From the NCBI RefSeq assembly GCF_000026945.1, contig NC_012860.1:1116001-1180000 (forward strand): 64,000 nucleotides of DNA, in the 5' to 3' direction. Within the stretch, counting starts at the first letter, position 1. Each line of letters opens with the position of its first letter. The notes beneath the pieces are model-generated. The model was not told the origin of the DNA, did no database searches, and worked only from the letters and a program-made list of their open reading frames with translations. The DNA comes from Candida dubliniensis CD36 (lineage: Eukaryota > Ascomycota > Pichiomycetes > Serinales > Debaryomycetaceae). Made by a program: the position numbers and the translations under genes. Positions 12,149-22,046 of this stretch are shown piece by piece.

Positions 12149-12243
12149 AAAGGCGGGCTAAATTAAATGAAATACAAATCCCAAGGCGTTTTAATGCAAA
12201 TGTACTGCGGTGGCAAAGAGAAAAAGAAGCTGAGCCCGCCTTT
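12149..12243. repeat. GC-rich inverted repeat
   Basis: AAAGGCGGGCT at 12149-12159 is repeated in exact reverse complement (AGCCCGCCTTT) at 12233-12243, with a 73-base loop. GC-rich arms stand out in this AT-rich desert, and a poly-A run precedes the left arm. Confidence 0.55.
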
Positions 12244-12450
12244 AAGTTCTTTTTTGAATGCAAGGTTTTTTGTGGTCTGAATTAATTTCGCCTGTGAGAA
12301 AATAAACCCTAATAGAAAAATATAAATAATGCAAAACTTAGATTCAATGCAAATTTAGAGGCGACACAAAATTAGATTAATCTTTTCTAAAGATCATTCT
12401 TTAGGCTCCAAATTCTGCCTACATGGCATTCTTTTTTTTTGTTTTTTTTT

Positions 12451-12588
12451 CTTGGTATGTGTTTTACATACCAAGTGATACCAGTTGAAAAAACTTTTAT
12501 GAGAAGTATTAAGCTGAAACATGGGGCGAGATCTTGCTGGTTAACGACTTGCTACCAAATACTGGTAGACATGTTTCTTTTTTTTTTT
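12451..12588 (+). ncRNA. Candidate structured small RNA ending in a T-run
   Basis: A perfect 10-bp hairpin (CTTGGTATGT, loop GTTTT, ACATACCAAG; 12451-12475) is followed by TACCAGT (12479-12485), which can pair with ACTGGTA (12561-12567). There is also an overlapping 6-bp hairpin CTACCA/TGGTAG (12552-12568). A run of 11 T (12578-12588), the usual RNA polymerase III terminator, comes right after. I see no convincing A box or B box, and I do not recognise it as a known RNA family. The evidence is structural only. Confidence 0.25.
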
Positions 12589-14527
12589 GTTGTTGTTATC
12601 TTTCGATTATACCTAATGGTTATTATTGGATATCCGAGAGGGGAAAAGAACAAAATTATACCAAGGAAGATATTATATAATTACAATTTGAATGTAGGGT
12701 TGATTGAATTCTAGAAAATGTGACAAAATGTAGAAAACAACATATATTAGGTGTTGGGTTAAATAGATTTTGAGCCATCTTCTTTACATCATTTAAAATA
12801 CATCCTGTGCATGTTAAAAAAATTTCTACACACCATACAGCTAACATGCATTGCAGTCTTTACAGATTTTGTACATATTAATGACATCATTATCAGTACA
12901 GTTAATTTTTTACCAGTAAGTAAGAAATGGTTTTGATTTATATGTCAGTCTAAATGAACTTGATCTAAACATTCAAAAGCGATGTACGTTTTTTAAAAAA
13001 AAACTTAGACGACTTCTGATATGATTAATGTATTCCTTTAAAGTTTAGTATGTGATCGATTAATAATATGTTGCAGTTTTTTTTTTTTTTTTTTTTTTTT
13101 TTTCCTGGTGGTGTTGGTGGTGGTAATCCATTTAGGTGTTTCAATTTCATTATTATCTCCGTATATTTCAGATCGTTTTCAATTAGAAGAATACAGAACA
13201 AAGAAAAGAAACAATTCATGGAATAGAAACTAAACAATACACTTCTCAAATAAATTGATTGCTTTTCTCCATCCTTAAATTTACGCCAACATTAATATAG
13301 ACTGACTAAATTAGGCTTAGTTTTATTAGGTAGTGGAGATAGTAGAGTTGAAGAGGATTTATATTATGTCCGGAAATCAAATAAATTACACCAGGGATAT
13401 GCAGTTAATGTTAATTGGCCCTAATGCTGATGGTATTATTTATTAACATTTCCGATTTTATAATGTATTTCCAAGATACTAATAATTACCACTACTGTTA
13501 AGTGGGCTATTGTATAAATGAGCCTTGGGTCTAATTTTATAGTTTTTTTAGTCTGTTATGATATTTACCTATATTCTGGTTTAGCAGCAGTTTAGGTGTT
13601 CTATAATTGTCATCTTTGGTACATACTGTGAATCCAATTTAAATTTAATGCTTTTAGAGTATGTCTGATTTTGATGCCGTGCAAGTTTAGATAAATTCAA
13701 ATTTAGTAAATTTTTTGAAATAATTTGTTATCATGATAAGCTTAGGTTAATATGGTTAAGCTTATATCCGTATCCACTTAGCTTGGTCCTATTAAATAAC
13801 TGCCAATCATCAATTACCCATTTCTCCTCTTTCATTTTATCTTTTATGCGTGATTGGGTGCTGATATGTGTATGTACGTCTACGTATGTCTTTTATATAG
13901 CAGTCAGATTAGATTCAATTCGATCTATTGCAATTATTCCTAACCATTGCTACTACCTGTTTCAGCAATTTCCCAATATACACAAAAACGGAACAAGAGC
14001 ATATGAATTCTTTTTCAGTTTAAGACTATTAGCAAAACACAATATAGAAATCTCTTTCAAGGGTTTTTCTTTTGCAATGAGCTGGTTCCTGTAGTTTTGT
14101 GTGTGTATGTGTTTTATGAAATTTCATAGAACTCCATTGTGTTTCAAAGACAACTAAATCTGAAATATTGCATAAATGGATCAATATCATTATTATTTAC
14201 TCACTCGATCATCAGATTTGATGTATCACAGGTAAACTGAATCCTAACCATAAAAAAGACCTTGAGTCTGGACCGATCGAATGTTATCCAATGACTTTTT
14301 TTACCATATCCTATACACAAAGAGAGGGTGATGTATCAGTCGTCTCTTTTCTTTATTCATTTCATGGTTTCCACTGTATCTCTAACGTATATACATATAC
14401 ATATATATATGTAAGGTCAAATTGATGCATGTTAAAACAAAAAAAAAAAAAAAATAATAATAATAAAACTTTTTAAGAATACTTATTGGCCACAACTAGT
14501 CTATTTGCATCTACTGGTGTAGCTCAG

Positions 14528-15727
14528 TTATACTTTTATTCCATGTGACTCCAAAATTGTTGTCACTGCATCTTCAACATTATTAAATACACCTGCTGTT
14601 GGTTTGGCAGCATCAGCGTCAATTGCGTCCTCATCGCGATAAACTCCAGTTTTCAATAACACTGACTCCCATCCATGATCATTGGCACCTTTAATATCGG
14701 AGGCAGGATTGTCCCCTACCATATAAATCTTTTTGAATGGGGTATTTGTTGGTTCGGAACCTAAAATTGGCAATATTTGCTCGCTGTTGAAATCCTCATT
14801 AATCAATTTATTTTGCCAATCAATTAAAACATGATGAGCAAAATCGTACTGAATTTTGAATGGTTTGCCCAAAATTAATGAGTTTAAATGTTGATGTTTT
14901 TTCAACCCATTAGTGATTTTATATAATCTCTCAGTAATTATTCTAAATGCTCCTTGACCAAATCTAGGTAAAGGATAATCATTGGCATAAACATAATCAT
15001 TGTTACTGAAAATGATTGGTATGGAAGGATCATGTAGATTTCTAATATGATGAATATTTCTCTTGGTGCCAATAAGACCATTTTCTGAATTCAATAAATC
15101 CTGTACAATTTGCATGTCACTATTCAAATCTCTTGGATCATTCAATACAAAGATTGCCTCAATTGGTTTCGTTACATCTATAGGCTGAGCAAATTTATCA
15201 AATTCTTCTTGCGTGTATCGATGATGTGGAGACACTGATGGATTATTATAAACAATGTCAATGGGCATAATTATATCTTGGAACCCATATTGTTTAGCAA
15301 CGTGTCTTGCATTATCGCCATCTCCCCCAATGACTAAAACTCGGTTAAAAGCATGATGTAATGCTAATGCCTTTAATGGAGTATGACTTTGAACAATTTG
15401 TAATGGCGAAATTGGAGGGTTCAATTGATTTATTTCACTCACTTCTTCAGCTTTTCTTCGTTCCAGAACTCCACCTCCATTAGTCATCAATATATAGGGA
15501 ATCTTATGACTGTTTAGTATTTCCAACGCCGGTTTCGCTTGAAGAATAGGTTTCTTACCCCGGATAAGAACCCCATCTATATCGAAAACAAAAGCAAAAT
15601 CGTGTCCCTTATGATCATTACCACTGTTTGTACTTTTGTTCAAATTAACAATGGCGGTGTGAAACTGACTATAAGAAATTCTAGGAATAGCTCGAGTTGG
15701 AATTATTGGTAATCTTCTAATAAGCAT
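14528..15727 (-). CDS. Mitochondrial HAD-superfamily hydrolase (YKR070W / CECR5-HDHD5 family)
   Basis: Predicted phosphatase-like enzyme of 399 residues in the class IIA HAD family. Motif I is FDIDGVL with nucleophile Asp49 and acid/base Asp51. Motif II is at MTNGGG (Thr82), and motif IV is GDNPASDIKGAND near residues 338-350. The first 25 or so residues are rich in Arg, Ile and Ser with almost no acids, a typical mitochondrial presequence that fits the mitochondrial YKR070W protein of S. cerevisiae. No substrate can be named from the sequence. It is transcribed toward BRG1 and borders the gene desert with its 3' end. The start ATG opens directly on the presequence. The family assignment is firm. 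Confidence 0.88.
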   Translation of the reverse strand: MLIRRLPIIPTRAIPRISYSQFHTAIVNLNKSTNSGNDHKGHDFAFVFDIDGVLIRGKKPILQAKPALEILNSHKIPYILMTNGGGVLERRKAEEVSEINQLNPPISPLQIVQSHTPLKALALHHAFNRVLVIGGDGDNARHVAKQYGFQDIIMPIDIVYNNPSVSPHHRYTQEEFDKFAQPIDVTKPIEAIFVLNDPRDLNSDMQIVQDLLNSENGLIGTKRNIHHIRNLHDPSIPIIFSNNDYVYANDYPLPRFGQGAFRIITERLYKITNGLKKHQHLNSLILGKPFKIQYDFAHHVLIDWQNKLINEDFNSEQILPILGSEPTNTPFKKIYMVGDNPASDIKGANDHGWESVLLKTGVYRDEDAIDADAAKPTAGVFNNVEDAVTTILESHGIKV

Positions 15728-16535
15728 TATAATTCAATTTTGGTACTTAAAAATAAACTCCGTCTGTAATTTTGAAAAGAGGAAATGGGATAAATGAAAG
15801 TAAAGCAGACTGTAATTGTCGTTGTCGTTAAAAATGTGGGGAGAAAAAAAAAAAAAAAACAACGAAGATAAAATGGTGGGACGGGAGGTGGAAAGAAGGA
15901 AGCTTTTATACCAAGGATTTCGATGGTTATTGTATACTTTCAAATGTGATTTTTAGAAAAAAACAAAAGTCACAATCTTAAAGCTCCTTGTTTGTTTTTT
16001 TTTTTTTTTTTCGGGGGACTATTGAAAGATAACATCGGGTTTGCATGTCCGGGGAAACACAAACTAGAAATATTTTTTTCTCCTTCTATCCGTGACCCAA
16101 GTTTGATAGTCATCCATCTTTTAAACATAAAATCAGACAATATTTTTGAATAAATATTACACAATTTGTTAATGGATTCAATTATAAGTTATAATTTATG
16201 GGAAACACCCAACTAGAAGTCTTTGTTTTGGTTTGAGTAATGTGTTATTATTATACATTGAGATAATAAAAACCCTGTTTAAAAGATAACAATTGGCTAG
16301 CCCATATAGATCAGATTGGGGTTTTAGGGGTATGAAAAATACCTGGCGTAAACAGTGTTTTCCTTCCTTGAAAGTACCACGTCATTCACGACTCCACATT
16401 TTTAACTCCTGAATGACCTTGATTTTAATGCATCAAGAAGTCTACCAACCAAATTAATTAGAGAATCGAATTTACATGGAATGTTAATTAAATCAATTGA
16501 AGCTAAAAAAAAGAACCTATTTACTACTGTTTGGT
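15728..16535. other. Intergenic region: promoter of the HAD gene and 3' region of the CUE gene
   Basis: It contains homopolymer runs (A17 near 15843, T16 near 15997) and only short unconvincing frames. I see nothing else. Confidence 0.6.
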
Positions 16536-17789
16536 TTATTTCTTTGTAGAGCCTATAGTGGTGTTTTTAGTAGCGTCTGTAGTTGCAACATCGTCACCAT
16601 CTTCTTCACTATCAGTAACTAAGAATGCATCAGGATCTGCAGAAACACCAGACTCCAATGGCTGCCATTTCTTTTTGTCAGAGGGTCCCTTTTCTCTGCT
16701 AGCCAAAGTGGGGGTGTCTGACTGAAGTTCACCCTTAAATCTGTTGGGTAAAGATGGACCATGGTCGTCATTATCTTGTAATCTAATTCCATCGTGAAAA
16801 TCATTACTAAGAATTTCTGGATCTTCATCAAACCTATTAGTTTTACGTTTGTTGTCATTGAATGATGATCCCCCAAGAGCCCCAAATAATTTTGGATTGT
16901 CATTTCTTCTTTGTTGTGGGTTATTACCATCATTATTACCTTCAAATCGTTTGGCTATGTTACTTACCCATCCATTCAAAGTACTTTTGGCTTCTTCAAG
17001 TCCTTGAGTAAATGTCTCTTTAATTTGTTCAAATTCATCAGGAGAATCATCCAATTCATCGTCACCGTCACCTTGATGGTTACGATAATGTCTTTGTCTT
17101 TGTTGTTCAGCAGCTCTGTGTCTCTCATGTGACGATCTTCTTCTATTTCTTCTATTTCTTTCATCTTCCAATTCAAATTCCTTTTGTAACTTTCTAGCCA
17201 ATAACTCATCATCAGTCAATTCCTTCAGATTTCTACCTCCTCCTCCTCCTCCTGTGCCAATTGACCCTGTGGACGAAGTTGAAATCGGTGGCTTGTAAAC
17301 TGGTATTTCAGGTTTAAATGTAGGGTCAGAAATATATAACAAAGCATTGAAGGCTGGATCTGGGTTTCCTTGAGATGCAATTAAAGTGGCAATAATATAT
17401 TTCTCTTCAATATTGGGAAAAGCTTGTTTCATATCTTCAATGATTTGTTGAGTTGGATCTTTTGGTCTTGGTGGCTGTGGTGGCGGAACAGATTCATCTT
17501 GTTCTTCTTCGTTAATTGGAACTTCTTCAGTTGAATCAATTTCTTTTTTAAAAGATACAGTCTTACGATCTTTTTTAGATTCAGGTTTAGTCTCAGATTT
17601 GGTTTCGGAAGTAGAATCTGCAGATTTCGACTCTTTGGTCGACTCTTCGGTGGTTTCTTGTTTGTTCTCCTCTGATGTAGATGATTCTTTATCAGCGGTT
17701 GCAACAGTAGTTTCTTTCTCGGAGGAATCATCAATTGAATCAAGTGGTTCAGATGATACCACGTTTAATTCTTCTGATTGTTTAGTCAT
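16536..17789 (-). CDS. CUE5: Cue5-like ubiquitin-binding autophagy adaptor
   Basis: A 417-residue protein expected to link ubiquitinated aggregates to Atg8 on autophagosomes, as S. cerevisiae Cue5 does. A CUE domain lies at about residues 114-156, with the hallmark AFPNIEEKYI and a conserved DPAFNALLYISDPT tail. Near the C-terminus WQPL (375-378) matches the Atg8-interacting motif of Cue5 in sequence and position. It is followed by an acidic Ser/Asp patch typical of casein kinase 2 sites. The N-terminus is Glu/Ser/Thr-rich and disordered, and a Gly run and an Arg-rich coiled-coil-like stretch follow the CUE domain. KTVSF at 77-81 fits the PP1-docking RVxF pattern. The length is close to the 411 residues of yeast Cue5. 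Confidence 0.88.
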   Translation of the reverse strand: MTKQSEELNVVSSEPLDSIDDSSEKETTVATADKESSTSEENKQETTEESTKESKSADSTSETKSETKPESKKDRKTVSFKKEIDSTEEVPINEEEQDESVPPPQPPRPKDPTQQIIEDMKQAFPNIEEKYIIATLIASQGNPDPAFNALLYISDPTFKPEIPVYKPPISTSSTGSIGTGGGGGGRNLKELTDDELLARKLQKEFELEDERNRRNRRRSSHERHRAAEQQRQRHYRNHQGDGDDELDDSPDEFEQIKETFTQGLEEAKSTLNGWVSNIAKRFEGNNDGNNPQQRRNDNPKLFGALGGSSFNDNKRKTNRFDEDPEILSNDFHDGIRLQDNDDHGPSLPNRFKGELQSDTPTLASREKGPSDKKKWQPLESGVSADPDAFLVTDSEEDGDDVATTDATKNTTIGSTKK

Positions 17790-18957
17790 TATTGATTAAT
17801 TGTATCTTAGAGGTTACAGCAAAAGAGTGAATTAGCCCAATCCTTTTTTTTATCTTTCAATTTTGTATCGAGGGGAGTTTTCGTCTGAATTTGGTGGTTA
17901 CTCTCGCTCCTCCGCCCACATTTTTTTTTTTTTTGCTCACAAACAACAATTAGTGTAATTTGGGCCACAATTCTTTGGTACTCAGCCACACGACCTTGTT
18001 TGAAACTTCTATTGATCATCAACTGAAATACAGAAAAAAAAAATTTCATTGCGTTTCTTTCTTTCTTTTCTTTTCTTCTTTAGATAGTATTTTGTAATTT
18101 TTTATTTACAAATATCTCCGAAATTAGCTAGAGCTTTATATTTGTAGTCAATGAATATAGAGTGTGGACAGCGGAGAAATATTGAAATTTTTCTTAACTT
18201 CATGGTATAGTGTTTCTTCTTCTTTTTCTTAAAGAGGAGGGGAAGAAATGATATTTGGACCTTTAATTTTTCGAATATGGCTTTTACTCATGGGTTATAC
18301 ATTTTGTTTTTAAAGAAAACGTTTTCTAGTTTAATCAGAGATGTCTATGTTTTAGGCTAAGTGCATCTGTCGGAATTTAAAGTTTGTCGATGCCAATGTG
18401 AACTTATACTTCTAATGATGTTGTTACTCATTTTAAGATCAAATTGTGGTACTACTTGTAAGTTTATCAAGAGATAACTGTTTCAAACAGAATAGTGGAT
18501 GTGTTCTAGTATTGTGCTGTCCTAACTTCAGTTTTTGTAACGCAAGCTTTAGAAGAAGAACAGAGGCAAGTACAAGTTGTGGTAAATTTATCAGTTTGGT
18601 AGATGCAAAAAGGAAAATTGCTTCAACTTCTTCATATCCAACCTGTAAAAGACGTAGTTATTTTCTAACTCATTCATTAAAAATCCCACAATATTGGACT
18701 ACAAAATCTTTTTTTTTTTTTCAAATCAGTCAAGATGCAACCTATATTATCATTCTGTGATGTTTATTTTCATGTTTGTAGAATAACTTATAATAACAAT
18801 AACCTAATTGTAAAAAAATGCCTCGGAATCTTTTTGAATCAATATAAATGTAACAGTTTAAAAAAATGAAACTAAGTATCAAATTAATTGTTTAAACATT
18901 GGTGGGGGGGAATTGTACAAATCCATCCAATCTAATGAACTTTCCAATGAAATCTAT
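17790..18957. other. Intergenic region between the first NDUFB7-like gene and CUE5
   Basis: It holds the CUE5 promoter and the 3' flank of the NDUFB7-like gene. A 105-codon frame at 18446-18760 begins with TTG, has no recognisable domain and ends in polyPhe, so I do not call it a gene. A 60-80 codon minus-strand frame just upstream of CUE5 also looks spurious. Confidence 0.55.
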
Positions 18958-19346
18958 TTATTGACTTGCTTCTTTTAATTCTTGTTTTCTTCTAATCAAA
19001 TCCAAATTTTCACATTCTTCCCATGCATGTTTATCATGTTTACAACTCACCGATGAATTGGCCGATTGTCTAATAATACAGGTTTGATAAAGAGCAAAAT
19101 AAGCAGCACATCTATCTCTCCATTTCAATGGAACTTTATATTTCTGACAATCATCTTGTGAAACTAATCAAAAAAAGGGAAGAAGAAAGTTAGTATACCA
19201 TACTTTGCTATTGCTATTAATGTTCATTTCATCAATTGAAAAATGATAAATAAATGAAAAAAATTCCAAATCATGAAATATTCAAACTAAAATGGATAAG
19301 AATGGATGTTATACATACGAAGTGGTGGAAACTCTGTTACTGACAT
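18958..19346 (-). CDS. Twin-CX9C protein, NDUFB7 (complex I B18)-like, copy 1, spliced
   Basis: Two exons, 19319-19346 and 18958-19163, encode 77 residues. The 155-base intron (19164-19318) has a GTATGT donor, a perfect TACTAAC branch point (19189-19195) and a TTAG acceptor, and it interrupts a codon after the first base. The protein has two CX9C pairs, Cys28/Cys38 and Cys50/Cys60, preceded by VPLKWRDRCAA. The second pair reads CKHDKHAWEEC and is followed by a charged helix. This matches the accessory complex I subunit NDUFB7 (NB8M), a Mia40-imported protein on the intermembrane-space face of the inner membrane. The linker between the pairs is 11 residues, close to the human protein's. A related gene lies next to it on the same strand. 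Confidence 0.75.
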
Positions 19347-20107
19347 AATGATATTAATATATATATAATGTGAATATCTAATTAGTTATAGTGAAAGATA
19401 CCGTTTCGAAGTGGAGTGGGCAAATACTCTGATCTTATTATCTTTAGTTTATTGGATGCTTATTTTTTTTTTGCCCTGTCTTCTTCCTCTTTTAACTTCC
19501 CTTTGGCTGGCTATTGTCGCAGTGAAGCTTTTGGTTTGTCAAAAGAGTACAATTTTTTTTTTCTTTTGAGAATCGAGAACCAATAAAATTGTTTGCAAAG
19601 TCATACACTATATGCAGGATGATATCTGATTATGCATTTATGATGAAAGATGGATAGAACAACGACATTTGGGTGAAGAGAGAGAGCCCTTGTTGAATGG
19701 TAAACAGTAGTATGAATGTAAACATTGTGTTACAGTCAGCTCTTATAATTTTGAAGCAATAATGTTTAAATTCTTCTGGTTGAGAACATGGGCAATGTTT
19801 CATACGAATCAAGTGCTCATTGGAAGTTCATGTCTTTACATATGTTTATATATATTAATACTAATTTATACATAGAATAAGTATTACTTTTAATCATGTC
19901 TTCCATTACATGGCGTTTTTATAGTAAAAAATATCCATTATGTGTGTTTCATTTCTAATAATGCCAACTTAGAATAAATAAGGAATTGGGTACTCAACAA
20001 CAACAACAGCAACAACAACAACAGCAACAACATCAACCATATACTCTATATCACCTTGAATACATACATGCAATTTCTCATATGTCATTTCTCTTTCCAT
20101 ATATCAT
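19347..20107. other. Intergenic region between the two twin-CX9C genes
   Basis: It contains the promoter of copy 1, the 3' flank of copy 2 and a CAA/CAG repeat. No other gene is visible. Confidence 0.6.
19995..20037. repeat. Non-coding CAA/CAG trinucleotide repeat
   Basis: About 14 CAA or CAG units lie in tandem roughly 70 bases past the stop codon of the second twin-CX9C gene. No reading frame of useful length spans it. Such repeats are usually found inside polyGln genes in this genome. Confidence 0.75.
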
Positions 20108-20457
20108 TTAATGGGTTTGTTTAGTGTGGTTATCTAATCTCTCCTTTAATGCTAAATATTGACATTTGTAAAACTCATCTTTGGTTTTATTACAGAAGGA
20201 AGTACCTTTATCAAGACATTTATAATAATTGATTAAATGAGCTGCGCATTTGTCCCTATGAAAGAAGGGAACATTGCTATCATCTAATTCTTGTTGTGAT
20301 GCTAAATTTATATGAGGTTAGTAAGAAGAACGGTGTATAATAAAACAACCACACTATCATTGTATTGATGATGTGTTTCTTTTTCTTTTGTCTCTCATTT
20401 CATCAGTACTATATACATACGAATAGGTGGGTATTCATAATTCTCCGTGTGAGCCAT
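20108..20457 (-). CDS. Twin-CX9C protein, NDUFB7-like, copy 2, spliced
   Basis: Two exons, 20421-20457 and 20108-20301, encode 76 residues. The 119-base intron (20302-20420) has the GTATGT donor and a TACTAAC branch point, with a TTTAG acceptor. It sits at the same phase and the same place (after PPI, versus PPL in copy 1) as in the neighbouring gene. Cysteine pairs are Cys31/Cys41 and Cys49/Cys59. VPFFHRDKCAAHL and FYKCQYLALKERL match fungal NDUFB7 closely, but the linker between the pairs is only 7 residues and the usual RH(W/Y) before the last Cys is changed. The two genes are old tandem duplicates. Which one serves complex I, or whether both do, cannot be told from sequence. Confidence 0.75.
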
Positions 20458-21128
20458 GTTTGGTAAAACTTATGATATTCTATTATGTATATGTATATTT
20501 CTGGTTTAAGCAAGTTGGTACTTTTCAGATTTTTTTTTTTTTCCCTCACTTTCGTTTTTTTTTTTTTCTCTGTCTCAATTCTTTTTGTCAGCTTTTTCTT
20601 TGGTTCATTAGTATCCCCTTTGTGTGAGTTAATTGTTAGGTTCAGAATTCAGATTTTTCAGCCAGTCTCAGTAAGGTTCTAAATTCAGTTGACGTGACGA
20701 GGTAAAATTTATATATTACTATAATACGTTAGTCGATCAAAACTTCGACAATGTAAACTATAAAAGGGAATTCTATATATCAAAACGAAACTGAATGGGA
20801 ACAACAACAACAACAACATAAAAAAACTAAAGGTGTAAATAAAATGGTAGAAACACAGCAAAAACTGGTAAAACAATGAAACTAAAAGCAAAAAATATTC
20901 AAATCAAACTTGGGAAAACTAAAAGTATAACCCCCCTTTATAAAATATAGAATTTATGAATAAAATAAATCTTAAACCAACCAACCCAAAAAAAAAAAAA
21001 AAATTTAAAAAAACGATGAAAAGTAGTAAATAATAGTGATGAGAACTGTAGAAGATAATAACAATTATTGTAAAAAGAAAAACACTTTTTTGTTGTGTTT
21101 CTTTATTTACAGTTAGGATGTTTAATCA
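20458..21128. other. Intergenic region, homopolymer-rich
   Basis: It holds the promoter of the second twin-CX9C gene and the 3' flank of the next gene. T and A runs of 10-14 dominate. The 60-66 codon frames present are polyPhe or polyLeu artefacts. Confidence 0.6.
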
Positions 21129-22046
21129 TTATTTCAATTTATCAAACAAGTTGAGAGCTTTATACAATGAATTCTTGGCCTGTTCCTTTTTATCGCATTT
21201 ACGTAATTGATTTTCAAAATCTTTATTGACTTGAGATAAACAAGGATGATATTTAGACCAATTTATGATAGGACATTTGGTAATTTTAGTGGGTTTGGGC
21301 AAATTCAATTCGTTATTAATTAATTTGAGAAAGAATTGAATGGTTTCTTCTTTATTTGCATTTGTAGAATAATATTGTTGCAACTTCGATAATTCGATAA
21401 TATCTTGATTTATTTTGGCATTAGTTATCTTTGCCATTCGTAATGACGATGTTAGGGCAATGTAGTCGGGATTCTCGTTCAAGTCTTGCTTGATGGTTTC
21501 GCCATCCGTTGAAGAAGATGTAGTAACTTCTGCGTAGGTGCCACCAGTGCTATTGTTGGCAGATATACCATTACTTGCAGAAAGTGTTTGCACATCCTTA
21601 TTCTTGGCATCTTTATATTCGTTATCATTGTTGCTGCTGGTGTTGTTATTCTCGTTGTAGCTATCATTTCTGTTACTATTGGTGGCGGCTGCTATTGGGG
21701 TTGAGCCTCCGTCATTTATTGATTCTGGTGGCGTGGCGGGAAATGAAACATGGTGGTGATGTTGTTGTTGGTCTTGTTCAGTATCATGGTCGTTATCTTG
21801 TTGATGCTGAGGAGTTACATCTTCCAAACAAGTGGCTGGCGGTGACGATCGTTGTTGAGGTGGCGATGGTGGAGTGACAAAGTGAGTACGCTTTCGGTTA
21901 AGGTTCAGTCTGGTTATTGGTTTCTTGGTTTCACTTTGGTTTTTGAACGATACAGTCCTTGACTTTTTATGAATATTTGAAATATCCTCCAATTCATTTG
22001 ACTTTCTTTTGTTATGTAACTTCATTTGTCTTAACCCAGCTGCCAT
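21129..22046 (-). CDS. Disordered nuclear-type protein of unknown function
   Basis: A 305-residue protein starting at MAAGLRQMKL. A longer frame adds a polyPhe leader encoded by a poly-A tract in the 5' leader and is rejected. The N-terminus is basic (KLHNKRKS), followed by RTVSF, which fits a PP1-docking motif. Several Thr-Pro or Ser-Pro sites in a Pro/Gln/His-rich segment suggest CDK phosphorylation, and an Asn/Ser/Asp-rich linker follows. The last 100 residues are better ordered and contain a helix beginning LTSSLRMAKI and a Lys/Cys-rich end. The LR-x-AK helix faintly resembles the Whi5/Nrm1 motif of G1/S repressors, but I would not name it on that. I do not recognise the gene. Confidence 0.75.
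   Translation of the reverse strand: MAAGLRQMKLHNKRKSNELEDISNIHKKSRTVSFKNQSETKKPITRLNLNRKRTHFVTPPSPPQQRSSPPATCLEDVTPQHQQDNDHDTEQDQQQHHHHVSFPATPPESINDGGSTPIAAATNSNRNDSYNENNNTSSNNDNEYKDAKNKDVQTLSASNGISANNSTGGTYAEVTTSSSTDGETIKQDLNENPDYIALTSSLRMAKITNAKINQDIIELSKLQQYYSTNANKEETIQFFLKLINNELNLPKPTKITKCPIINWSKYHPCLSQVNKDFENQLRKCDKKEQAKNSLYKALNLFDKLK

Larger units (their letters stand above)
5770..14527. other. 8.8-kb gene desert between BRG1 and the HAD hydrolase gene
   Basis: The two flanking genes converge on this stretch, so it is not an ordinary shared promoter. The open frames inside are all under about 105 codons, mostly lack an ATG at their start, and are compositionally poor; none resembles a known protein. 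It carries poly(dA:dT) tracts, a TATAAATAG box (9036), TGCAT palindromes, and inverted repeats at 9306, 10442, 12149 and 12451. It may hold long non-coding RNA genes or distal regulatory DNA for BRG1. A centromere was considered and is not supported. Confidence 0.6.

Noticed and set aside
13783..14094. 103-codon plus-strand frame
   Set aside because: It begins with TTG, has no domain or conserved motif and an odd Cys/Phe-rich composition typical of random AT-rich frames.
5770..14527. Regional centromere
   Set aside because: Gene-free stretches of several kilobases fit Candida centromeres, but I saw no long flanking inverted repeats, and remembered map positions do not place BRG1 next to a centromere. 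CENP-A ChIP would decide.
17807..18049. 80-codon minus-strand frame upstream of CUE5
   Set aside because: It has an ATG but lies in the CUE5 promoter, is interrupted by poly-Lys from an A run and matches no family.
18446..18760. 104-codon plus-strand frame
   Set aside because: It starts with TTG, lacks recognisable features and runs through a polyPhe segment made by a T tract.
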